From Lachnospiraceae bacterium XBB2008 (GTDB lineage Bacteria; Bacillota; Clostridia; Lachnospirales; Lachnospiraceae): a stretch of DNA of 64,000 nt. The position numbers were made by a program, and so were the translations under genes. This document shows positions 42,668 through 50,551 of the stretch, in pieces (position 1 is the first letter of the stretch; each line of letters begins with the position of its first letter). The notes under the pieces are model-generated. The model worked only from the letters and a program-made list of their open reading frames with translations. It was not told the DNA's origin and searched no databases. The DNA lies in contig FMVL01000005.1 in assembly GCA_900102235.1 (NCBI GenBank), positions 62,001 through 126,000 on the forward strand. The letters are read 5' to 3'.

Positions 42668-44074
42668 TCAGGAATCGAAAGGCTGCAGATCTTCGACTTC
42701 CAAAGTGGAAAGCAGACCCTTGTCCGAATCCACATTCTCAAGTTCCACGACGCGACAGGCATGCGCAGAGATCGCATGCTCCATGAAATTACGCACATCT
42801 CTGGCGTTTGCAAAATTATCGGGTTTATTGGCTACCCGCTCTTCTATCATGCGACGGGCTTCTTTCTCGGCAGCCTCGGATAAGACATATTCCTGCTTTT
42901 CAAGATTCTTATGCAGAATGTCCATGAGCTCGTCAGCCGTATAATCCTCAAAGAATATGAAATTGGAGAATCTCGACTTAAGACCGGGATTGGAATTAAG
43001 GAACTGCTCCATGAGATCTGTATAGCCGGCTACTATGACGATGAGCTCGTCCCTGTGATCCTCCATGGATTTAAGGAGCGTGTCCACTGCTTCCTGTCCG
43101 AAGTCACCGTCGCCTTTTCCGACGGTGAGCGTATAAGCCTCATCTATGAAAAGGATACCGCCCAGGGCTTCGTCAACGACCTCCTGCACTCTCGTAGCGG
43201 TCTGACCGATAAAGCCCTTTACGAGACCGCCTCTGTCCACTTCGACCAGCTGTCCCTTGGAGAGCACACCCAGATACTTATATATCTCAGCCAGCATTCT
43301 GGCGACAGTGGTCTTACCTGTACCGGGATTACCCGAGAAGACCATATGCTTTGAAACATCGGAGACCTTGAGTCCCTGTTCCTGCCTCATCTTCTGCACC
43401 CGCATCAGATTGACCAGGGAATTGACCTGGTGCTTAACTCCGCTTAAGCCGGTCAACCCGTTAAATTCCGACAGAAGTTCTTCGAGCTTGGCCGCCTGTT
43501 CCTCTTTGGATTCGGCAGTCTCTTCCATGGCCGGTTCTATGGGCCTGTATATCTTCTGATCTCCCGCATACCAGATGCCATAGCTCTTGATGAATTTCTC
43601 CATCCGTTCAACGTATTCGGTATAACGTGATACTTCGAACTCGTTAGCCTCGTCCTTATGGACCGCCAGAATGGTCTGTCCGAACAGTTTGAACGTATCA
43701 AAAAAGACCATTGCCTTCTGTCCGCGGTACGGGTCGGGACTGATCTTGTGAGCAGCATCGGCAAGCACGGGGTATTTAAGGACCGAAGGGATCTTCTCTC
43801 CGAAACGGCCTGCAACGATCTCTTTGCGTTTCATCTGAGCCAGTTCTTCTACCGTACTCTCTATTCCCAGAGACTCCTGAATGACACTGACTTCTCTTTC
43901 GTCCATATCACCGTCGGCATCTGCCAGATATACGGCAAACTTGAGGAGTTCGAAGTGCAGCATCTCCTTGAGTGTCATCTTTTCCGATGCCACGTTTCCG
44001 ACATTCGCCGCCTGCAAAAGCGCCGCGATCTCATCCGATGTAGTTATGTATTCCTGTAAACCAAGCTGTTTCAT
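42668..44074 (-). CDS. CbxX/CfxQ-type AAA+ ATPase with TerB-like N-terminal domain
   Basis: 468 residues. Residues about 25-180 are helical with LLKFAVYLADADGDMDEREV, a TerB/DjlA-like acidic metal-binding pattern. The AAA+ domain (about residues 205-440) has Walker A SGNPGTGKTTVARML, GFIGQTATRVQEVVDEALGG with the pore region, Walker B ILFIDEAYTL and sensor SRFSNFIFFEDY. CbxX-type proteins are Rubisco-activase-like remodelling ATPases or, in Firmicutes, uncharacterised and sometimes sporulation or type VII-linked. The client protein here is unknown. Confidence 0.9.
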   Translation of the reverse strand: MKQLGLQEYITTSDEIAALLQAANVGNVASEKMTLKEMLHFELLKFAVYLADADGDMDEREVSVIQESLGIESTVEELAQMKRKEIVAGRFGEKIPSVLKYPVLADAAHKISPDPYRGQKAMVFFDTFKLFGQTILAVHKDEANEFEVSRYTEYVERMEKFIKSYGIWYAGDQKIYRPIEPAMEETAESKEEQAAKLEELLSEFNGLTGLSGVKHQVNSLVNLMRVQKMRQEQGLKVSDVSKHMVFSGNPGTGKTTVARMLAEIYKYLGVLSKGQLVEVDRGGLVKGFIGQTATRVQEVVDEALGGILFIDEAYTLTVGKGDGDFGQEAVDTLLKSMEDHRDELIVIVAGYTDLMEQFLNSNPGLKSRFSNFIFFEDYTADELMDILHKNLEKQEYVLSEAAEKEARRMIEERVANKPDNFANARDVRNFMEHAISAHACRVVELENVDSDKGLLSTLEVEDLQPFDS

Positions 44075-44095
44075 TTTATCTCTTTTAATCGAATA

Positions 44096-45259
44096 TCACA
44101 GAGTAGCAACGAATTCGCGTATCCTGCCCATTGCTTTCTTAAGATTATCTATCGAATAAGCATAGGAAATCCTTAGGAACCCTTCTCCGCAGTCGCCGAA
44201 TGCCGTTCCGGGAACGACCGCAAGCTTCTGCTCTTTCAGAAGTCTGGTAGCAAATTCGTCGGAAGTCATATTGAATCTCTGTATTGAAGGGAATACATAG
44301 AATGCACCGAAAGGTTCAAAACAATCCATGCCTATATCCCTGAATTCGTGTACAAGATAGCGCCGTCTCTGATCATACGCATTTCTCATCTCTTCCACGT
44401 CTTTATCTCCGTTTCTGAGAGCGTCCACCGCAGCATACTGACTGGTGGTGGGAGCACACATGATGGCGAACTGATGGATCTTCGTCATCTGCTCGAGAAT
44501 GGCTTCGGGACCGCATACGTATCCGAGTCTCCATCCGGTCATTGCGTATGCCTTGGAAAAGCCGTTGATAAGGAGAGTTCTCTCCTTCATGCCGGGGATC
44601 TCTGCTATCGAAACATGCTTATCCTTATAGGTAAGCTCTGCATATATCTCATCCGACATTGCTATCAGATCATGTTTGATGATGACTTCGGCTACAGCCT
44701 CCAGATCACTTCTTTCCATGATCGCGCCGGTAGGGTTATTGGGGAAAGGAAGAACAACTACCTTGGTCTTGTCAGTGATGGCTTCTTCCAGTTCCTCAGC
44801 CGTCAGGCGGAATTCGTTCTCAGCCTTCAGATCGATGCTTACAGGCACGCCTCCGGCCAGGATAGTACACGGTTCATACGATACATAGCAGGGCTTGGGG
44901 ATGATGACCTCATCTCCGGGATCCAGGAGCGCACGTAGGCCTATATCTATGGCCTCGGATCCGCCCACCGTGATCAATACCTGCTTGGCGGGTTCGTAGG
45001 ACAGATTAAATCTCCGGTTAAGATAATTGCATATCTCTTTGCGCAGTTCCATGAGACCGGAATTGGATGTATAGAAGGTACGCCCTTTTTCAAGGGAATA
45101 TATACCCTCATCGCGGATATGCCATGGTGTATCAAAGTCGGGTTCACCGACTCCCAGAGAGATGACTTCGGGATCGTTCATCTCCGCTACTATATCAAAA
45201 AACTTGCGGATACCCGAAGGCTTGATATTAACGATCGTCTTTGACAGAGGGTTTCTCAA
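44096..45259 (-). CDS. PLP-dependent aminotransferase class I/II
   Basis: 387 residues, starting with TTG in a TTGA overlap with the Lrp stop; AAGGTG lies at RBS distance. PLP lysine motif INGFSKAYAMTGWRLGYV (about residues 228-245), PNNPTGA (about 176) and the C-terminal carboxylate-binding FLRISYA. It belongs to the AspC-like Ib aromatic/aspartate group of Clostridia. The coupled Lrp-family regulator, which usually senses an amino acid, is encoded directly upstream, so its substrate is probably the effector or a product. The exact amino acid is not determined. Confidence 0.92.
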   Translation of the reverse strand: MRNPLSKTIVNIKPSGIRKFFDIVAEMNDPEVISLGVGEPDFDTPWHIRDEGIYSLEKGRTFYTSNSGLMELRKEICNYLNRRFNLSYEPAKQVLITVGGSEAIDIGLRALLDPGDEVIIPKPCYVSYEPCTILAGGVPVSIDLKAENEFRLTAEELEEAITDKTKVVVLPFPNNPTGAIMERSDLEAVAEVIIKHDLIAMSDEIYAELTYKDKHVSIAEIPGMKERTLLINGFSKAYAMTGWRLGYVCGPEAILEQMTKIHQFAIMCAPTTSQYAAVDALRNGDKDVEEMRNAYDQRRRYLVHEFRDIGMDCFEPFGAFYVFPSIQRFNMTSDEFATRLLKEQKLAVVPGTAFGDCGEGFLRISYAYSIDNLKKAMGRIREFVATL

Positions 45260-45747
45260 GGTGACACCTTCTCTCTGACATCCTGAGTTCTGGTATCCAT
45301 GATGGTACCGTGGTCCTTATATCTCTTCAGGATAAAGTGAGTTGCGGTCGATATTACGGTATCGAGCGTTGAGAGTTTCTCGGAAACGAACTGGGATACC
45401 TCTTTAAGGGACTTGCCCTCCAGGGAAATGAGCAGGTCATACCCTCCCGAGATCAGATATACACTCGTCACCTCGGGATAATTATATATGCGCTCGGCTA
45501 TACGATCGAATCCCTCTTCTCTCTGAGGCGTCACACGCACTTCGATGAGCGCGGAAACCTTCTCTATGGAGGTCTTGTCCCAATCGATCATGGTATGGTA
45601 GCCGCAGATGATGCCCTCTTTCTCCAGCTCTTCTAAAGTGTTGGCAACTTCGACTTCCTCTGTTCCCAGGCGGATGGCGAGTTCACCGATGTCTATACGG
45701 CTGTTCTTTTCGATCGTGGTCAGTATCGCTTCACGTATGTTTTCCAT
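45256..45747 (-). CDS. Lrp/AsnC-family transcriptional regulator
   Basis: 163 residues. N-terminal winged helix (IDIGELAIRLGTEEVEVANT, then LEKEGIICGYHTMIDW) and C-terminal RAM ligand-binding domain (VSALIEVRVTPQREEGFD, VYLISGGYDLLISLEG). It overlaps the aminotransferase start by four bases and starts right after the stop of the AIR-synthase-like gene, with GGGGGAAG as RBS. A local amino-acid-responsive regulator of the aminotransferase gene is the simplest reading. Confidence 0.92.
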   Translation of the reverse strand: MENIREAILTTIEKNSRIDIGELAIRLGTEEVEVANTLEELEKEGIICGYHTMIDWDKTSIEKVSALIEVRVTPQREEGFDRIAERIYNYPEVTSVYLISGGYDLLISLEGKSLKEVSQFVSEKLSTLDTVISTATHFILKRYKDHGTIMDTRTQDVREKVSP

Positions 45748-46797
45748 TTATCTTCCCCCTGTGCTGCTCTCCGTGATATTAAGACGAAGGATTTCATCCA
45801 TATCCGGTCTGTTCAGACACCTGATCTCATCTCTGTTAATGATTGCACGACTGCGCTCCCTCGTCAAGCACCCAATGAGCGCAGAATCCATATTCCTCTC
45901 CGATAACCGGCCCATCAGTCCTTCCGGGTCCGCTGTAACTATGAGAAAAGCTCCGTCACTGCTCATCTCATACGGATCGGCATTCAGACAGTTGCACAGT
46001 TCCACTGTTTCCTGCAGGATCGGGATACTCTTAAGTTCCACGTCAAAGCCGAGATTCATATCCTCGCTCAGATCCCAGAGCGCGGCATATACACCGCCTT
46101 CTCCGACCGGTCTGATGTAACCGGTCCCGGCATCTTCGCCATCCGTTTCTTTTGCGAAGATCTCACAAAGCGTCCTCAGATCCTCAATCCCCGCTAACGG
46201 GATGTTTCTTATCCTGTCGCAGTAACTGTCGTTAAAATGCTTTTTCAGATCCTCCTCATGACCGGCAGCCAGGATCACGGTTCCGGAAGCACCTGCAAAA
46301 CCGGTCATCACTATTCCGGCACCCGCATGATCCGGTTTCTTTTTCGCGGCTGGACCTTCCCCGGTCAGGCATGGCTGCGCTCCCCTTACGGGATAGGCCG
46401 TCATATATATCTGCGGTACCGACACCCCTTCCGAGGATCGGATAACGGTTTTTCCTATGGACATGTCCCGGGCGGAACAAACCTCGATCAGAATTCCCAT
46501 GATGGTCCTGAGGTCGGATTCTTCTGCCGATACGGGCAGCGTCAGATCAAACCCCACCGTATCGGGTACAGCCCGGAAAGCCGCGATACAGTTTCCGATA
46601 AGCCGGAGCATGTATGTGTTCAGGATCTCTTTTGCGGCCGGGTCTTCTGCTTCTACCTCTCCGCTGACCGTCACAGGAGCAAAACATAAAGAGGTACTGT
46701 CTGCCGCGCAGATCGTACCCCTGTCTTTATTGTACTTATATATGGGCTTATATACAGCCCGGTCATATATATTTGACGGTAAAGAGCCGTTTCTCAT
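45748..46797 (-). CDS. AIR synthase/HypE-like protein, divergent
   Basis: 349 residues. The C-terminal half follows AIR-synthase-related proteins closely: IVMTGFAGASGTVILAA (about residue 165), ALWDLSEDMNLGFDVELKSI, CLNADPYEMSSDGAFLIV and a final RCLNRPDMDEIL. The N-terminal half keeps the helices but I do not find the DDAA-type nucleotide motif of HypE, ThiL and PurM, so ATP binding may be altered or lost. In Clostridia such genes commonly lie beside Lrp regulators and aminotransferases. The reaction is unknown. The next gene, lrp, begins immediately after its stop. Confidence 0.78.
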   Translation of the reverse strand: MRNGSLPSNIYDRAVYKPIYKYNKDRGTICAADSTSLCFAPVTVSGEVEAEDPAAKEILNTYMLRLIGNCIAAFRAVPDTVGFDLTLPVSAEESDLRTIMGILIEVCSARDMSIGKTVIRSSEGVSVPQIYMTAYPVRGAQPCLTGEGPAAKKKPDHAGAGIVMTGFAGASGTVILAAGHEEDLKKHFNDSYCDRIRNIPLAGIEDLRTLCEIFAKETDGEDAGTGYIRPVGEGGVYAALWDLSEDMNLGFDVELKSIPILQETVELCNCLNADPYEMSSDGAFLIVTADPEGLMGRLSERNMDSALIGCLTRERSRAIINRDEIRCLNRPDMDEILRLNITESSTGGR

Positions 46798-46799
46798 CG

Positions 46800-48284
46800 T
46801 TACTGTGCGGGAACTTCCTCGGGCGGTGCGGGATTAAGTATCGCTGCAGCCTGAGCTGCTGCGCCGGCAGCTACATCGGCGCTTCCGGAACCCGCGGCCT
46901 CCATAAGATAGTTATATATATCGGGATTATCGGTCGCAACTCCGATCGTTATGCTCCTGGGAGACATCTTATATGTAGAAGAGTTTACCTCATCACGACT
47001 TGTCAGAACTCCGTCTTCGTAGGTATTTCTCCATAATCTCGCCTTATATCCGATATGAGCTGACTGGATACCCGAACTGTATCCTGCCGGGCGTCCGGCA
47101 TCCGCATATATCGCATCGGTCTCGGGCACATTGGTCTCAAGAACCTCGCTCTCATATGTTACCCGGTGTGATGCCGGTCTCGACTCCACTCCGTAGATCG
47201 TGAATGTGATCTGCTTCTCGGCGGTAGTGTGACCGTCTATATATATAGGATATTCCGTGTTGTTTACGAACCGGAAGTTCTTTCCCGAGGATTCGGCTAT
47301 GGCTGCATCCATGCTCGGCTTAACATATCCGATGATCATGGAATGGCAATGTCTCTCGGTAACATCAAGTTCCGAAAGGAGTACGGCATTATACAGCGTC
47401 GTGGATACCTGACAGATACCCCCGCCGAGGCTGTCCACAACCTGACCGTTTAAGTAGGATCCCGCCATGAAGTATCCGTTTGCTTCCGAGAAAGGAGTGA
47501 TCTTCTCAAGTGTGGAGAATTCCTCTCCGGGATAAAGAGTGGTCCCGTTTATCAGCCCGCATGCATTGGCTATGTTAGCGGATCTCGAAGAACCCGAAGT
47601 CGAGTAGCTCGTGGTAAAAGTGCCGAGAACATCGGTAACTTTGGAGAGTTCCTCGTAACTTCCGAGAGGCTCAAGTACATCGACCGTAAGATCATATGTG
47701 AGATCGCTGCCGTCCCATTCGTTTATCAGGTAGTCGGTAAGGCCTGCCAGAACAGTATCCTGTTCGATGGCTCTTCCGGCCTGACCTTCGGTAATGCTGA
47801 AACCTTCAGCAGCTCTCACCATCGAAGCATTCACGGCATCTCTGTCATATTCTTCGGCGCATGCGGCGATGATGCTCGAAAGCAGTTCGTTATCTATGGA
47901 ATACTCAAGATCATATACCTTGGGCTCGCGCTTAAGATCCGCAAGCTGCATGTATCTTGATACTATGTCTCCGGATTTGCCGAGAGACAGTGCTTCATCG
48001 ATGACATTTTTATTGACCCAGTTAAAATCAACGTCCGCACCCGTAAAAGAGTAGGAATAATCCGCATTGTCGGTGATCGTTATCGTAGATGCGCGCCATT
48101 CGTTGACTCTGGTCTTTACGGTCTTCTCTGCTTCATCACGGCTGCATCCCGAAATATCTATATCATCAACAAAAACACCGGTCTCGATATTCGACCCCGG
48201 TGCAGCCTGGGCATTGATACAGGTGAACAGCCCCGCTGTCACTGTGATCATTAATCCCGTTATCAGCTTATGATTGATACGCAT
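46800..48284 (-). CDS. VanW-family cell-wall protein
   Basis: 494 residues from ATG 48284 (RBS TTGGAG). A signal peptide or signal anchor (ITGLMITVTAGLFTCINAQA) is followed by a peptidoglycan-binding_4-like region (about residues 45-215) and a VanW domain: TTSYSTSGSSRSANIANACG, GEEFSTLEKITPFSEANGY, GGGICQVSTTLYNAVLLSEL and HSMIIGYVKPSMDAAI. VanW proteins accompany vancomycin-resistance loci but are mostly chromosomal wall proteins with unclear function; no van ligase is nearby, so no resistance is implied. A Pro/Ala-rich tail ends the protein. Confidence 0.92.
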   Translation of the reverse strand: MRINHKLITGLMITVTAGLFTCINAQAAPGSNIETGVFVDDIDISGCSRDEAEKTVKTRVNEWRASTITITDNADYSYSFTGADVDFNWVNKNVIDEALSLGKSGDIVSRYMQLADLKREPKVYDLEYSIDNELLSSIIAACAEEYDRDAVNASMVRAAEGFSITEGQAGRAIEQDTVLAGLTDYLINEWDGSDLTYDLTVDVLEPLGSYEELSKVTDVLGTFTTSYSTSGSSRSANIANACGLINGTTLYPGEEFSTLEKITPFSEANGYFMAGSYLNGQVVDSLGGGICQVSTTLYNAVLLSELDVTERHCHSMIIGYVKPSMDAAIAESSGKNFRFVNNTEYPIYIDGHTTAEKQITFTIYGVESRPASHRVTYESEVLETNVPETDAIYADAGRPAGYSSGIQSAHIGYKARLWRNTYEDGVLTSRDEVNSSTYKMSPRSITIGVATDNPDIYNYLMEAAGSGSADVAAGAAAQAAAILNPAPPEEVPAQ

Positions 48285-48307
48285 CACTAACTCCAAATAT
48301 GCTATGA

Positions 48308-48418
48308 TTAACCTACGAGAGTGAGTACCGTCGGAATGACCATCATCAGAACGATGATAATGGCAATGATTGAAATTACTATCTGTCTGCGGCGTTTTTT
48401 TCCACTCTGACCCTGCAT
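48308..48418 (-). CDS. 36-residue single-helix membrane peptide
   Basis: Short minus-strand gene with RBS AGGGAGAG six to seven bases before its ATG at 48418 and a stop at 48310-48308, 23 bases before the VanW start. The product begins MQGQSGKKRRRQIVIS, a strongly basic N-terminus, followed by about 20 hydrophobic residues (mostly Ile, Val, Leu, Met) and TLVG at the end. It should insert in the membrane with the basic end inside. It is likely co-transcribed with the VanW gene. Similar tiny basic-plus-helix peptides often modulate membrane complexes; no function is claimed. Confidence 0.65.
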   Translation of the reverse strand: MQGQSGKKRRRQIVISIIAIIIVLMMVIPTVLTLVG

Positions 48419-48458
48419 GATCTCTCCCTGTAATATGTTTTTTCAGAAAGGATTATAG

Positions 48459-49067
48459 ATGAACTTGATAATTTTGGCAACCTTCCTGGTCGTCTGCCTG
48501 ATCGTTGCTTTCTCGGTACGAAGTACCAAGAACAAATATGAACAGGAAGAACGGGCATTCTGGGAAAAAGAGCGGGCTGCCAACTCTGTCAGGCGCAAAT
48601 CCCTGGATGGTCTGGATTACATCACCATACCCATGGACAGTCTGCCGACAGGACTTCACACTGATAATGATACCATAGCATCCTGTATAGACACTATAGG
48701 CGAACTCTCCAAGTCTCCCGTTGTCAATCTGACAGGTATCAGTAATACTGACCTAAAACTTAAATACGGAGCGCCGAATATCACTCTTCTGACACTCTAC
48801 GACCAGAGATACACGCTGCTTGCCTCAACGCTACAGAAGTGGGCGGCTGCTCTTATAGAACTGAATGAAAAAGAAGCTGCCCGCACGGTCCTGGAATACG
48901 CGGTATCCACTAAGACCGATGTGAGCAGCACCTATAAAAGTCTTGCTTCCATATATTCCGAATCCGGTGATACGGATTCCATTAAGGCTCTGATCCCGGT
49001 CGCCGAGTCACTGAACACTCCGCTCAAAGACTCGATCGTAAGCAATCTTAAAACCTATTTGGACTGA
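48459..49067 (+). CDS. Membrane-anchored hypothetical protein with helical repeat tail
   Basis: 202 residues; RBS AAAGGA precedes the ATG. One N-terminal membrane helix (LIILATFLVVCLIVAFSV) with the rest cytoplasmic: a charged segment with FWEKERAANSVRRKSLDG, then helices (LKWAALIEL-like pairs, ARTVLEYAVSTKTDVSSTYK, SLASIYSESGDTDSIKAL) with TPR-like spacing. It diverges from the small membrane peptide gene and its end overlaps the convergent coaX gene by 13 bases. No family is recognised. Confidence 0.7.
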   Translation: MNLIILATFLVVCLIVAFSVRSTKNKYEQEERAFWEKERAANSVRRKSLDGLDYITIPMDSLPTGLHTDNDTIASCIDTIGELSKSPVVNLTGISNTDLKLKYGAPNITLLTLYDQRYTLLASTLQKWAAALIELNEKEAARTVLEYAVSTKTDVSSTYKSLASIYSESGDTDSIKALIPVAESLNTPLKDSIVSNLKTYLD

Positions 49068-49843
49068 AAGTCCTTCATGTTCTTCTGATACAGGATGAAC
49101 AGACCCTTTATCAGCAGTTCCGAATCAATGATTATGTCCGTCTTGCAGTTGGGAATGACCGTTCTGGCAAATCCGCCTGTAGCAACAACTGCTGTCTTAT
49201 ATCCCAGATCATCCCATATGCGCTCTATCATGCCGTCGATACATGCGGCATGGCCGTATACGCTACCGCTCTGCATGGCTCCGACGGTCGTTCCGTTTAT
49301 TAGCTTATCCGGAAGTTCTATCGCAATATCGGGCAGGTGTGCGGCATTCGCGGTCAGACCGTTTACCGATACCTTGACACCCGGCATGATCATACCGCCC
49401 ATAAATCGCTTCTGATCGTCGATAACGGATATGGTCGTAGCCGTTCCCATGTCGACAAGGATTATGGGTGAACCGTATTCATTGAGTCCTGCTACCGCTC
49501 CTACCAGAAGGTCGGGACCGAGGGAAGCGGGATCGTCGATCTTGATATCAACGCCCGTCTTGATCCCGGGTGCCACCTCGATTATGGGCTTCTTCAGGAT
49601 CATCTCTGCCGCATTCCTTACCTGTCTGGTGACCGGAGGAACCGAAGATGAAAGTATGCCGCCACTGATATCGGAAGGAGATACTCCGCGGATATCCATG
49701 ATGGTCTTGAAATGGACGGCATATTCCATGGATGTGGCTTTGAAATCTGTATGGATCCTCTCTTCGAAGACTATATCTCCGGAGTTAGAATCGAGACAGC
49801 CGAAAGTAACATTAGTATTACCCAGGTCTATTGCAAGGATCAT
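49055..49843 (-). CDS. coaX: Type III pantothenate kinase
   Basis: 262 residues. ASKHA-fold motifs: LAIDLGNTNVTFG-like phosphate-1 loop at the N-terminus, GPDLLVGAVAGLNEYG (about residue 108), VDMGTATTISVID with MGGMIMPGV, and VVATGGFARTV near the C-terminus. It phosphorylates pantothenate, the first step of coenzyme A synthesis, and uses monovalent cations. Its ATG overlaps the stop of the ECF S-component gene by four bases, which links a vitamin transporter to CoA synthesis. Confidence 0.95.
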   Translation of the reverse strand: MILAIDLGNTNVTFGCLDSNSGDIVFEERIHTDFKATSMEYAVHFKTIMDIRGVSPSDISGGILSSSVPPVTRQVRNAAEMILKKPIIEVAPGIKTGVDIKIDDPASLGPDLLVGAVAGLNEYGSPIILVDMGTATTISVIDDQKRFMGGMIMPGVKVSVNGLTANAAHLPDIAIELPDKLINGTTVGAMQSGSVYGHAACIDGMIERIWDDLGYKTAVVATGGFARTVIPNCKTDIIIDSELLIKGLFILYQKNMKDFQSK

Positions 49844-50463
49844 TCTTTTGTCTCCTCAGCGGATTTTTCCGGCATTTCAACTTTTTCTGCAGATGCTCCG
49901 CTTCTGCGTCCGATATGGATTATACGAACGATAACGGTGCTAAGTACGAGATTGATCGCAAGCTCAACCAGGAAGTTAAGCCCGACAAATGCTGTGAGCA
50001 TGTAAACTCCGGCATTGGCAAATCCTGCGCCTGCTGCCCACTCCTTGATCGTATCGTAGAAGAACAGACGGCATCCGAGAAGAAATACTCCGGTATTGAC
50101 TACGGGAGCAACAACTCCGGCGATGATAACCGCTAAGAGTGTATTCTTTTTCTCCAGGGCTTTATATGCCAGACCTGCGAGCATACCGGCAAGTACACCC
50201 TTTAAGATACATGTGATGATGGTTCCGGGGATATTGATCGCGAGAAATACGCCGGCATCCGTAAACAGAACTATGAGACCAAATACCGCTCCGAGCCAGA
50301 TGCCTGCCAGATATCCGTACAGTGCGACTCCGACGATTATCGGAACAAGAACGAGGGTGATGTTAAACATCCCGAATCTGATTCCGAGTGCGAGTGCCTG
50401 AAGGACCACAACTACTGCGGTCAACAGACCGATGCCAACGAGATTTTTTGTTTTAGTATTCAT
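49840..50463 (-). CDS. ECF transporter S component, probably for pantothenate
   Basis: 207 residues with six membrane helices. The first helix region GIGLLTAVVVVLQAL and the QALALGIRFGMFNITLVLVP turn are typical of S components, as is the small-residue packing in helix 1 (contact to the EcfT subunit). Translational coupling with coaX suggests that pantothenate is the vitamin. The ECF ATPases and EcfT are not in the window. RBS AGGAGG precedes the ATG. The pantothenate assignment is inference from context. Confidence 0.85.
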   Translation of the reverse strand: MNTKTKNLVGIGLLTAVVVVLQALALGIRFGMFNITLVLVPIIVGVALYGYLAGIWLGAVFGLIVLFTDAGVFLAINIPGTIITCILKGVLAGMLAGLAYKALEKKNTLLAVIIAGVVAPVVNTGVFLLGCRLFFYDTIKEWAAGAGFANAGVYMLTAFVGLNFLVELAINLVLSTVIVRIIHIGRRSGASAEKVEMPEKSAEETKE

Positions 50464-50521
50464 TTTTTTCCTCCTGCTACTGTCCCTTTATCAGGGTATA
50501 GTGCTTTAACAACGCCAATGA

Positions 50522-50551
50522 ATTATATCACCACAGAAGAGATCTTTGCAA
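50522..50551 (-). promoter_or_regulatory. Extended -10 promoter of the ECF S component-coaX operon
   Basis: Minus-strand TTGCAA (50551-50546) and TATAAT (50527-50522), spacer 18 bases, with TG one base before the -10 (extended -10). The leader of about 45 bases includes a CCCTGATAAAGGG mini-hairpin before the RBS. Confidence 0.65.

Noticed and set aside
46800-48284. Vancomycin-resistance locus
   Set aside because: Only a VanW-family protein is present; there is no vanHAX-type ligase, dehydrogenase or dipeptidase, or vanRS pair next to it.
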